NCBI GenBank assembly: GCA_016744485.1
Contig: JADGEG010000031.1
Location: forward strand, 1 to 14,834
Direction of reading: 5' to 3'
Source of the DNA: Arcobacter sp.
GTDB taxonomy: Bacteria > Campylobacterota > Campylobacteria > Campylobacterales > Arcobacteraceae
DNA length: 14,834 nt
A program made the translations under genes and the position numbers. The notes beneath the pieces are model-generated. The model did not search any database and had not been told where the DNA came from. It worked only from the letters and a program-made list of their open reading frames with translations. Shown here piece after piece: positions 1 to 6,818 of the stretch. The stretch's first letter is position 1, and each line of letters opens with the position of its first letter.

Positions 1-108
1 CATATAAATAATACAAATCCAATTTTAGATGAAAGTACAAAAGAATTTAAAGAATTAAGTTCACATGGAATAGAAATTTCTTATGATGGAATGAGCTTAG
101 AAATTTAA
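1..108 (+). CDS. pqqB: PqqB, C-terminal end (partial, cut by window edge)
   Basis: Frame 1 is open from the first base to TAA at 106-108 and gives the last 35 residues of a protein. The stretch begins HINNTNPILDE and ends GIEISYDGMSLEI. This closely resembles the C-terminus of PqqB, a metallo-beta-lactamase-fold protein of PQQ biosynthesis, where the HINNTNP motif and a final GIEVAYDGM-like tail are typical. PqqB is thought to act as an iron-dependent hydroxylase on the PqqA-derived Glu-Tyr product. The gene stands 25 bases upstream of pqqC in the same direction, the usual pqqBCDE order. Only the tail is visible, so integrity of the rest cannot be judged. Confidence 0.88.
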   Translation, partial: HINNTNPILDESTKEFKELSSHGIEISYDGMSLEI

Positions 109-133
109 ATAAAAAAATATATAAGGAATAAAT

Positions 134-874
134 ATGAATACAGTATTAAACAAAAAAGACTTTGAGACAAAATTAAGAAGTATGGGTTCTATGTATCATA
201 TTCATCATCCTTTTCATATAAGAATGTATGAGGGGAAGTGTACTAAAGAAGAAATTCAAGGATGGGTTGCAAATAGGTTTTATTATCAAACATCTATTCC
301 TATTAAAGATGCTGCTATTATGTCAAATAATCCTCCAATTGACCATAGAAGAAAATGGATTACTAGAATTATGGATCATGATAGTACAGGTGGTGGAATT
401 GAAGCATGGTTAGAATTAGGTGAGGCAGTTGGTTTAAAAAAAGAAAATTTAATATCACATAAATATCTTTTACCTTCTGTAAAATTTGCTGTTGATGCTT
501 ATATAAATTTTGCTAAACAATCTTCTTGGAGGGAAGCATCTATGAGTTCATTAACTGAGATGTTTGCCCCACAAATTCATCAACAAAGATTAAATACTTG
601 GCCAAAACATTATCCATGGATAAAAACTGATGGTTTAAGGTATTTTCAAAAACGACTAAGTGAAGCTAGACGTGATGTAGAACATGGTTTAGCTATAACC
701 TTAGAAGAATTTAATACAGTAGAACTACAAAATAAAGCATGTGAAATTTTACAATTTAAATTAGATATTTTATGGACAATTTGCGATGCTTTATATCTAG
801 CTTATGAACTTAAGAGACCACCATATTTTAATATAAAGGATTGTAATGCAAGAAAAAAAATTATTACAGGTTAA
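134..874 (+). CDS. pqqC: PqqC, pyrroloquinoline-quinone synthase
   Basis: PqqC catalyses the last step of PQQ synthesis, the cofactor-free ring closure and eight-electron oxidation using O2. At 246 residues it has the usual length. Nearly the whole chain aligns by eye with Klebsiella PqqC, including YHIHHPFHI (21-29), GWVANRFYYQT (43-53), FAPQIHQ (144-150) and DVEHGLA (181-187). Residues known to line the PQQ/O2 site appear conserved: Tyr21, His22, Arg48, Gln52, Lys58, His82, Tyr123, Glu142, His149, Tyr170, Arg174 and Lys209. This suggests an active enzyme and not one of the degenerate PqqC-like proteins. The ATG has AAGGA seven to eleven bases upstream. The 3' end overlaps pqqD by 29 bases, so the two are probably translationally coupled. 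The protein is expected in the cytoplasm. Confidence 0.97.
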   Translation: MNTVLNKKDFETKLRSMGSMYHIHHPFHIRMYEGKCTKEEIQGWVANRFYYQTSIPIKDAAIMSNNPPIDHRRKWITRIMDHDSTGGGIEAWLELGEAVGLKKENLISHKYLLPSVKFAVDAYINFAKQSSWREASMSSLTEMFAPQIHQQRLNTWPKHYPWIKTDGLRYFQKRLSEARRDVEHGLAITLEEFNTVELQNKACEILQFKLDILWTICDALYLAYELKRPPYFNIKDCNARKKIITG

Positions 875-1115
875 TAAAAATTTTCAATTACAATATGAAG
901 ATTCTCAAAAATGTTTTGTATTATTATATCCTGAGGGAATGGTACAGTTAAACAAAAGTGCAGGTGAGATTATGAACCTATGCACGGGAAAGTTTAATAT
1001 GAATGAAATAATAGAACAATTAGAAGCAAAATTTAATGTAGAAAATCTAAAAAAAGATGTTCAGGCTTTTTTGCAAGAAGCACTAAATAGAAATTGGGTA
1101 ATGTATAATGAATGA
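846..1115 (+). CDS. pqqD: PqqD, PqqA-binding peptide chaperone
   Basis: PqqD is a small RiPP-recognition-element protein that binds the PqqA precursor peptide and presents it to the radical SAM enzyme PqqE. The 89-residue length fits the family. The hallmark segment LLYPEGMVQLNKSAGEIM (26-43) is followed by a short winged-helix pattern and the C-terminal DVQAFLQEALNRNW (71-84). The start at 846 is supported by AAGGA at 836-840 with a five-base spacer, although it lies inside the last ten codons of pqqC in another frame. It ends eight bases into pqqE. Overlaps on both sides indicate one co-translated pqqBCDE message with fixed stoichiometry. The protein stands alone; no fusion to PqqC or PqqE is present. 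Confidence 0.95.
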   Translation: MQEKKLLQVNKNFQLQYEDSQKCFVLLYPEGMVQLNKSAGEIMNLCTGKFNMNEIIEQLEAKFNVENLKKDVQAFLQEALNRNWVMYNE

Positions 1116-2217
1116 AATAAAACCACCTTTATGGCTATTGCTTGAATTAACTCATAAATGCCCACTAGAATGTTCTTATTGTTATAATCAACTAGATTTT
1201 GCAAAAACAAAAGATATTATGAATAAAGAAAAATGGTTTAAAGTAATGAGTGAAGCTAGAGCTTTAGGAGCAGTACAATTAGGTATTTCAGGAGGTGAGC
1301 CTTTATTAAATAAAGATTTAATCGAAATTGTAAAAAAAGCAAATGATTTAAAATTTTACACAAATCTTATTACTTCAGGCTTAGGTGCTGATATCTCAAT
1401 ATTGCAAAAACTAAAAGATGCAGGGCTTAAAACTATACAATTAGGCATACAATCCCACGAAGAAAATACGATGACTTTAATAACGAATAACAAAAGTGCA
1501 TATAAAGACAAAATAGCTTTTGCAAAAGAAGTGAAAAGATTAGATATGCAGCTTATTGTAAATTCTTGTATTACAAGACAAAATATAGGTCAAATAAGTG
1601 ATATTATTGATTTTTCTCATTCTTTAGGTGCAAATTATTTAGAAGTTGCAAACATACAATATTATGGTTGGGCTTTAGAAAACATTGAAGCACTTTTACC
1701 CACCCCTGCACAACTTAAATTAGCAAAAAAAGCCACAGATATTTATAGAGAAAAAAAAGAAGCTATGAAAGTATTTTTTGTAGTACCTGATTATTTTGAA
1801 ACTAGACCAAAAGCATGTATGAACGGCTGGGCTAGTACCTTTTTAACTATAAATCCAGATGGCTTAGCCCTACCTTGCAATACAGCAAATACCCTACCCT
1901 TAGAGTTTCCAAATGTTCATGAAAGTTCTATAAAAGATATTTGGTATAACTCCTCAGCTTTTAATTATTTCAGAGGAAATAAATGGATGAACAAAACCTG
2001 TCGAACTTGTGATGAAAAAGAACAAGATTTTGGAGGTTGTAGATGTCAAGCTTATGCACTTACAAAAAACATGCACGAAACTGATCCAGTTTGTAATAAA
2101 TCAAAGCATCATAATATCGTACAAGGTATTGTTAAAAATAGTTTAGAAGATATGAGTAAAACTGCCATTTATAGAAATAAGAAAAATTCTTTGAAGTTTA
2201 TTAAAGATTTTTCTTAG
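1108..2217 (+). CDS. pqqE: PqqE, radical SAM PqqA peptide cyclase
   Basis: PqqE forms the carbon-carbon bond between the Glu and Tyr side chains of PqqA, using S-adenosylmethionine and electrons from a reductant. At 369 residues it has normal length. The radical SAM 4Fe-4S motif CPLECSYC occupies 18-25, followed by the GGEP SAM-binding motif at 62-65. The C-terminal SPASM region carries Cys237, Cys257, Cys298, Cys301, Asp307, Cys311, Cys313 and Cys329. The segment DFGGCRCQA (307-315) is characteristic of PqqE, in which the aspartate ligates the AuxII cluster. All ligands expected for three clusters are therefore present. Translation is probably coupled to pqqD, whose stop overlaps this ATG region, since no strong ribosome site of its own is visible. 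The stop codon is one base from the stop of the convergent restriction gene. Confidence 0.97.
   Translation: MNEIKPPLWLLLELTHKCPLECSYCYNQLDFAKTKDIMNKEKWFKVMSEARALGAVQLGISGGEPLLNKDLIEIVKKANDLKFYTNLITSGLGADISILQKLKDAGLKTIQLGIQSHEENTMTLITNNKSAYKDKIAFAKEVKRLDMQLIVNSCITRQNIGQISDIIDFSHSLGANYLEVANIQYYGWALENIEALLPTPAQLKLAKKATDIYREKKEAMKVFFVVPDYFETRPKACMNGWASTFLTINPDGLALPCNTANTLPLEFPNVHESSIKDIWYNSSAFNYFRGNKWMNKTCRTCDEKEQDFGGCRCQAYALTKNMHETDPVCNKSKHHNIVQGIVKNSLEDMSKTAIYRNKKNSLKFIKDFS
2179..2215. terminator. Possible A/U-rich hairpin at the convergent pqqE and restriction-gene ends
   Basis: AAGAAAAA (2179-2186) is complementary to TTTTTCTT (2208-2215). An inner TCTTT/AAAGA pairing (2188-2192 with 2203-2207) extends the stem, with a bulge at 2187. 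The stem is almost all A-U, lies within the last codons of pqqE, and is followed on the plus strand by a T-run at about 2231-2237. It could slow polymerase from either side, but the stability is low and it may simply reflect AT-rich coding sequence. Confidence 0.25.
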
Positions 2218-2218
2218 T

Positions 2219-5200
2219 TTAGTTAAGATATTTTTTTAAAATATTTTCTTTTAATTCTTTTGCATTATTTATCACTTGTGTAGCTTCGCTTATTTTACTT
2301 TCTAATATTTCTATTTTTGAAATCATATCATCTTGTATAGCTTTTGATGGTGCTTTAATAATCATACCTTTTACTCTATTTGTAGAAGCACGATAAGTTC
2401 TTGAAAATTTAACTTCTTCTCCAGCTTTATTTAAAGCCCAAGTTAAATATTTCGGATGAATTTCATCATTTTTTATATTTATTACACCACAATGATCAGT
2501 TGGATAAAATGGCTTATTTTCTGGCATATGCCTAACCATCCAGTCACCATCTATACCCCATAAAACTGATGCGAAGCTAAAGTCTTTTATAAATTCTTTG
2601 TTTATATATCCAAAAATATCAAATACATTTGCACTATATATTGGTATTCCTGTTTTATCTTCACTAAGTTCTTTTTGTAAAATTCTTCTACCAATAAAAG
2701 CATTAAATACTTTTTCATCACTTAATTTAAAAGTTTTATTTGCTTTAGTTAATATATCTTGAAAATAATTATTTATACCTATCTTAGATTTTTCAATAAT
2801 ATTATTTGCCTTTAATACCTCATCATCTACTTCTTTACATTCTCTTACTATTTGTTCTTGAATTTTAAGAGGAGGAAGAGGGATTTTAATATTTCTAAAA
2901 TCATTTTTTTGTAAATGTTTTAATCCAACTCCTTGAAATAAGTTTTCGTTTATATATTTAATAATAGATTGTAGATAATAATGTAAATATTCTATTTTTA
3001 AACTATTTGCAGTTTTAAAAGAATATGTATCTGTAGAATAAGAAGCTTTACCATCAAAAAAATAAACTATAGCATTACCTCCAGTTGATAAATATATATT
3101 TTTATTTTCAACTAAATAGCTATCATAATTATATATTTTAATTCCACTTGTAAAAAATTTATACTTTCCATCATTCTCTTTTACTTCTAAAACTTTAATT
3201 TTAGATTTTGGATTATCATTTATATAATCACCTAATTTTACTAAATCCCACTTACTTTCAACTTCAACTTTTTTACTAGGATTTAAACTCAAAGCCTTAT
3301 TAAATTCACTTCTTGAAAAATCTAACATATCAACTAATCTAGCCTTAGAAACAAACTTTTCTAAGCTTTGAGGTATATTCACATCTGCATTAGAAAAGTT
3401 AGAAGAGATTAAAGTATTGATCTTGTTTTCATCTTTTTTATTAGATGGATTATAAAGAGGTATTTGTATTGTATTTATACTTCCACTATTATATTGAATG
3501 CCCTCATCTCCTTTTCTGCCACTCCATTCATACCCTAAAAACTTTTTATTTTCTTTTCCATCATTTGGAGCTTTTACGATGATGACTTCTTTTTTATTTA
3601 AACTAGCCATACAAAAATAATAAAGTTTATCTTCTTCCATAACTCTTATATATTTTTCAAGTGTAGTTTTTTTCTTATTTGCTACACTTGATTTATCATA
3701 GCTATTTTTATATTCTTTAAATATTTCTTGTGTGTATAAGTTTTCATTTTTTTCTTTTGATAAAAATGATTTATAAATTTCAAAATCAAGCTTACAGTGA
3801 GTACAATATTTTTCTAATAAATCTTTATTCTTAAACATATCATTTGTAGTAAAATCACCATTAAACCATGAAGCTACCATATATTTTAAATGCTTTTGTA
3901 TATCAGGATTGTTATCTTTTCTTCTTAAAAAAAGTGTTACTGTATTTGTGCCAGTTTTTCCAAATGTACCACTTCCAAACTCTGCTATTGCTATTATGTC
4001 AAAGTATTTTATGATTATCTCTCTAGTTTTTACATAAGTATTTACATTATCACCCTTACTTAAAATAGAACTAGGTAATATTATACCTGCAACACCACCT
4101 GCTTTTAAAAGCTGTTTTGCACGTTCAACAAAAAAACACTCAATAGAGTTATTTACTGTATAACTTTTCTCTTCTATACTTGATGTAAGCTCAAACTCTT
4201 TTCTCTCTTCATTACTTAATGTTTCTAAAAAACCTTTTACACTATAAGGTGGGTTTGATACAAGAACTGAGAAACTATCATTTTGAATTTTTTCATCTTT
4301 ACTTAAAGCATCATTGTAAACAATATTGATATCATCTTGTCCATACATAAATGAGCTAACTTTTGCTACTTTAGAAAGTCTATATTCTTTTTCTATTCCA
4401 TAGATATTTATATACGAATCTTTTTGTATATGTAAAGCCACTTCATTTAAAAAGTGTCCTGCACCACAAGCATAGTCTATACTTTTTGGATTATCTTCTT
4501 CTTTTATGATGTCTTCAATTGGTAAAGAGTTTATTATAAATTTTACTATAGGTATAGGGGTAAAAAACTGTCCTTCAGATTGTTTAACACCTTGGTCTAA
4601 AAATCCTTCAAACATATCACCTAAAAACTGATGTTCTTCCTTCCCCCCTGTTAGTTTTATATCTTGAAGCATTTTTACTATTTTTAGTAAGACTTCAAAG
4701 TTTTGATGAAATAGCTTTTCATTATGAACTTGTAAAAATGAAAAATCACTATTTGTAAAAAACTTTTGTTCTTTAAATAATTTTTCAATAGTATCTTGTA
4801 TGGAATTTGGACGACCTTTAAAAACACTAAAAGCTTTTTCTATCTCAGTATTTTTAATATAAGTTATTTCTTCATTTAAAAACTTTTCCATACCATCACG
4901 ATATAGTTCTTGAAGTCTATCTTGAAGTAAGAAAGAGTCATCATAAGCGATACCTTTCCAATAAAATTTTAATTCCTTTTTACTATCTCTTCTGTTATTA
5001 TCTTCATCAACTACTTTACATAAAAATAGATTCACAAGTATATCAAAAGCATTTTCACGACCTGAAATATTGTGTTGTCTTAAAATAGTAGCAAATTCAT
5101 GATATTTGCCTTGTATATCTTTTGAACTAACTGCTTTTAAATCTTGTAGTGAGTATTTATCTTTACCTATTTTATAAGCTTGAGTATCTTCAAAAAGTCC

Positions 5201-5851
5201 TATAGTTGCATAATCTTTTTTATAAGTATTATACCATACTTCGTAAATTTCATCAGCTGTTGAAGCTTCTTTATAACTTTTTAATTCACTATTATTTTTA
5301 AGTAATATATCATTATCAACAAGACTTATAATGTAATAAGAAGATTTTATCTTTTCATCTAAAAAATCACTCATATATAGTGCCATAAATTTTGTTGTTC
5401 TTATTTGTTGAACATAAGAAAAAAGTTGAGTTGGTTTTACTTGTGTAGTTTTCCAGGCTTTTGTAAACTCAGCACCTGCTGTTTTACACTCAATAATTAA
5501 AAGTGCTTTATCGTCATTGTCTTTTATAAGTATATCTGCTCGTCCTCCACTTGCACCATGTCCTAATTGCCATTTTGGTTCTAGTTCTATATGTTTTGGA
5601 TTGTAACCTTGTAGTAAAAGTCTATGTACACATTCAAATACAACAAAATTTTCTGCTTGTTTAAAATTACAAGTTTGTCTTTCATTTACGATAAAACCAT
5701 CTGATTCAGGATATATTAAAGTTTCACTATCAAAATCAACTTTTAATGCAGTATTAAATTTATCATATTTTTTAATATAAATATTTTTGTTTTTCTTATT
5801 GTCAAACTTTAATGCTTCTAATACTTTTAGCAAATTATCTTTTTTTATCAT
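2219..5851 (-). CDS. Fused restriction-modification-specificity protein (type IIG, probably type IIB-like)
   Basis: A single 1210-residue chain carries all parts of a restriction-modification enzyme. Residues about 55-160 form a PD-(D/E)XK nuclease of the HsdR-N kind: Asp106 in GGRAD, then Glu121 and Lys123 in IECK, with a later Gln142. A helical connector follows. An N6-adenine methyltransferase spans about 400-680, with motif X GQFFTP (427-432), motif I DYACGAGHFL (459-468), a motif II-like acidic residue Glu487, and catalytic NPPY (533-536). The C-terminus has two HsdS-like target-recognition domains (about 867-1000 and 1038-1170), each followed by a helical, likely coiled-coil, spacer. 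Such architecture is known in AloI/CjeI-type enzymes that read a split site and cut on both sides. The partners are in one chain, so no separate R, M or S gene is needed, and none is seen. The start ATG has only a weak GTGAT ribosome site. Recognition sequence and cutting pattern cannot be read from sequence. Confidence 0.9.
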   Translation of the reverse strand: MIKKDNLLKVLEALKFDNKKNKNIYIKKYDKFNTALKVDFDSETLIYPESDGFIVNERQTCNFKQAENFVVFECVHRLLLQGYNPKHIELEPKWQLGHGASGGRADILIKDNDDKALLIIECKTAGAEFTKAWKTTQVKPTQLFSYVQQIRTTKFMALYMSDFLDEKIKSSYYIISLVDNDILLKNNSELKSYKEASTADEIYEVWYNTYKKDYATIGLFEDTQAYKIGKDKYSLQDLKAVSSKDIQGKYHEFATILRQHNISGRENAFDILVNLFLCKVVDEDNNRRDSKKELKFYWKGIAYDDSFLLQDRLQELYRDGMEKFLNEEITYIKNTEIEKAFSVFKGRPNSIQDTIEKLFKEQKFFTNSDFSFLQVHNEKLFHQNFEVLLKIVKMLQDIKLTGGKEEHQFLGDMFEGFLDQGVKQSEGQFFTPIPIVKFIINSLPIEDIIKEEDNPKSIDYACGAGHFLNEVALHIQKDSYINIYGIEKEYRLSKVAKVSSFMYGQDDINIVYNDALSKDEKIQNDSFSVLVSNPPYSVKGFLETLSNEERKEFELTSSIEEKSYTVNNSIECFFVERAKQLLKAGGVAGIILPSSILSKGDNVNTYVKTREIIIKYFDIIAIAEFGSGTFGKTGTNTVTLFLRRKDNNPDIQKHLKYMVASWFNGDFTTNDMFKNKDLLEKYCTHCKLDFEIYKSFLSKEKNENLYTQEIFKEYKNSYDKSSVANKKKTTLEKYIRVMEEDKLYYFCMASLNKKEVIIVKAPNDGKENKKFLGYEWSGRKGDEGIQYNSGSINTIQIPLYNPSNKKDENKINTLISSNFSNADVNIPQSLEKFVSKARLVDMLDFSRSEFNKALSLNPSKKVEVESKWDLVKLGDYINDNPKSKIKVLEVKENDGKYKFFTSGIKIYNYDSYLVENKNIYLSTGGNAIVYFFDGKASYSTDTYSFKTANSLKIEYLHYYLQSIIKYINENLFQGVGLKHLQKNDFRNIKIPLPPLKIQEQIVRECKEVDDEVLKANNIIEKSKIGINNYFQDILTKANKTFKLSDEKVFNAFIGRRILQKELSEDKTGIPIYSANVFDIFGYINKEFIKDFSFASVLWGIDGDWMVRHMPENKPFYPTDHCGVINIKNDEIHPKYLTWALNKAGEEVKFSRTYRASTNRVKGMIIKAPSKAIQDDMISKIEILESKISEATQVINNAKELKENILKKYLN

Positions 5852-5883
5852 TTATATCACTTATGTTTTTATATTATTCATTT

Positions 5884-5901
5884 TATAGTAAATATACTAT
5901 C
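5884..5901 (-). promoter_or_regulatory. Inverted repeat in the presumed restriction-gene promoter
   Basis: ATAGTA (5885-5890) and TACTAT (5895-5900) form a perfect 6-bp inverted repeat with a four-base centre, about 34-49 bases upstream of the restriction-gene start. On the minus strand it overlaps possible -10 hexamers TATATT (5896-5891) and TATAAA (5887-5882). Self-control through a promoter palindrome is common in restriction systems, but no controller-protein gene is visible here, and short AT palindromes arise by chance in this composition. Confidence 0.25.
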
Positions 5902-5994
5902 TAAATTTGTATTTGATTATTATTTATTTTACAATTTTTGAGTATTTAAGTGGTATTTTTAATACTTCTAAACTACCTTTAAGCAATTATCATA

Positions 5995-6000
5995 TATAAT
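5995..6000 (+). promoter_or_regulatory. Probable -10 element of the rpmH operon
   Basis: A consensus TATAAT stands 37 bases before the rpmH start codon and gives an expected transcription start near 6006-6007, in the only GC-rich spot of the region (TCGCGAC). No good -35 hexamer is visible 16-18 bases upstream, which is usual for the vegetative promoters of Campylobacterota. The other bases of the 186-base gap 5852-6037 hold the restriction-gene promoter and otherwise nothing recognised. Confidence 0.55.
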
Positions 6001-6037
6001 TCGCGACTTAATTATCCAATAAAAAAGGACATCAAAT

Positions 6038-6172
6038 ATGAAAAGAACATATCAACCACATAATACTCCAAGAAAAAGAACTCATGGTTTTAGAATTAGA
6101 ATGAAAACAAAAAATGGTCGAAAAGTCATTAAAGCACGAAGAGCTAAAGGAAGAAAAAGATTAGCTATTTAA
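6038..6172 (+). CDS. rpmH: 50S ribosomal protein L34
   Basis: A 44-residue, strongly basic protein beginning MKRTYQPHNTPRKRTHGFR and ending GRKRLAI. It carries the universal L34 pattern (KRTYQP, then RKRTHGFRxRM, then GRKVIKARRAKGRKRL). L34 is a structural protein of the large ribosomal subunit that packs against 23S rRNA. The start is set by homology at the first residue and by AAGGA at 6025-6029 with an eight-base spacer. It is the first gene of the conserved rpmH-rnpA-yidD-yidC-jag-mnmE run, and its last 13 bases appear to double as the beginning of rnpA in another frame. No abnormality is seen. Confidence 0.98.
   Translation: MKRTYQPHNTPRKRTHGFRIRMKTKNGRKVIKARRAKGRKRLAI
6146..6162 (+). 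promoter_or_regulatory. Ribosome binding site and AUU start of rnpA inside rpmH
   Basis: AAAGGA (6146-6151) lies eight bases before ATT (6160-6162) in the rnpA frame. The frame is closed by TAA at 6145-6147, and no ATG, GTG, TTG or CTG occurs between this stop and TTG at 6214. RnpA homology (YRLNKSKDF) begins at 6181, so the start must lie between these points. ATT with a well-placed ribosome site is the best candidate. Confidence 0.6.
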
Positions 6173-6498
6173 GCAAAGAATATAGATTAAATAAATCAAA
6201 AGATTTTAATATCTTGTATAAAAGCGGTAAAAAGTGGCATACTCACTCTTTTGTCGCTTTTTTTATGCCTGAACACAAGTACTCTTTTGCTTTTGTAGCA
6301 TCAAAAAAAGTAGGAAATGCAGTAAAAAGAAGCAAAGCCAAAGCAAGACTAAGAGCTATGCTTTTAACATACGATAACAAAATTAAATCTGGAAAATATA
6401 TTTTTATAGTTAAAAATAATATATTTGATAAAAATGTTACTGAATTAAGAAGTGCTTTTAATTTTGCATTTAAAAGATTAGAATTATTTAAAAAATGA
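6160..6498 (+). CDS. rnpA: RNase P protein component, probable AUU start
   Basis: RnpA binds the RNase P RNA and helps position precursor tRNA for 5' leader removal. From the proposed ATT start the protein is 112 residues, the normal family length. A TTG start at 6214 would give 94 residues and remove the conserved beginning YRLNKSKDFNILYKSGKKW. The family core is clear: FVASKKVGNAVKRSKAKARLR, roughly residues 45-65, corresponds to the RNR signature helix. However, the canonical Arg-Asn-Arg is replaced by Arg-Ser-Lys, so one or two RNA-contact residues differ. The end KLELFKK is typical. The gene overlaps rpmH by 13 bases and yidD by four (ATGA), so coupled translation is expected. Function is near certain; the exact start is an inference from homology and ribosome-site spacing. 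Confidence 0.9.
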   Translation: MSYLSKEYRLNKSKDFNILYKSGKKWHTHSFVAFFMPEHKYSFAFVASKKVGNAVKRSKAKARLRAMLLTYDNKIKSGKYIFIVKNNIFDKNVTELRSAFNFAFKRLELFKK

Positions 6499-6818
6499 AA
6501 ATGATATTTAAGTACCTTATACGAATATATCAACGCTACTTTAGCATACTTTCTTTTGGTTCATGTAGATATTATCCAACTTGTTCACAATATTCATTAT
6601 GGCACTTTGATAATAATACACTTTTTAAGGCTATTTATTTTACAATTACACGCATACTAAAATGTAATCAATATTTTGCTGGTGGATTTGATTATCCTGT
6701 TATTACAAAATTTAAATTTAAAAATTTTAGTTTTAAAAAAATAAAAATAAAATACTGGTATATACCTCTTGAAAACGACAAATACATAGTAATAAAAAAT
6801 AGGGAGTGGAAGAAATAA
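6495..6818 (+). CDS. yidD: YidD membrane protein insertion efficiency factor
   Basis: YidD is a small membrane-associated protein encoded next to YidC, and is thought to aid insertion of inner-membrane proteins. The 107-residue chain has the family signature SCRYYPTCSQYSLWHF (23-38) and the second conserved block RILKCNQYFAGGFDYP (53-68), with Cys24, Cys30 and Cys57 conserved. An amphipathic N-terminus (KYLIRIYQRYFSILSF) fits membrane association. Beyond residue 70 a Lys/Phe-rich tail is less conserved. The start overlaps the rnpA stop as ATGA, and the stop is directly followed by the yidC ATG with no gap, so translation of rnpA, yidD and yidC is probably coupled. Nothing suggests damage. Confidence 0.95.
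   Translation: MKMIFKYLIRIYQRYFSILSFGSCRYYPTCSQYSLWHFDNNTLFKAIYFTITRILKCNQYFAGGFDYPVITKFKFKNFSFKKIKIKYWYIPLENDKYIVIKNREWKK

Noticed and set aside
228..413. Small open frame within pqqC on the same strand
   Set aside because: It is an out-of-frame shadow inside a fully conserved gene, without homology.
5941..5966. Inverted repeat AGTATT/AATACT upstream of rpmH as a terminator or operator
   Set aside because: Six A/T-rich pairs around a 14-base loop are expected by chance in this composition, and no gene ends there.
6011..6020. TTATCCAAT resembles a DnaA box near rpmH, suggesting a replication origin
   Set aside because: Only seven of nine bases match, there is a single copy, and no dnaA, dnaN or cluster of boxes or unwinding element is seen; rpmH is not a reliable origin marker in this phylum.
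6214..6498. TTG at 6214 as the start of rnpA
   Set aside because: It removes the conserved N-terminal part of RnpA, which is encoded in frame just upstream, and it has no ribosome binding site.
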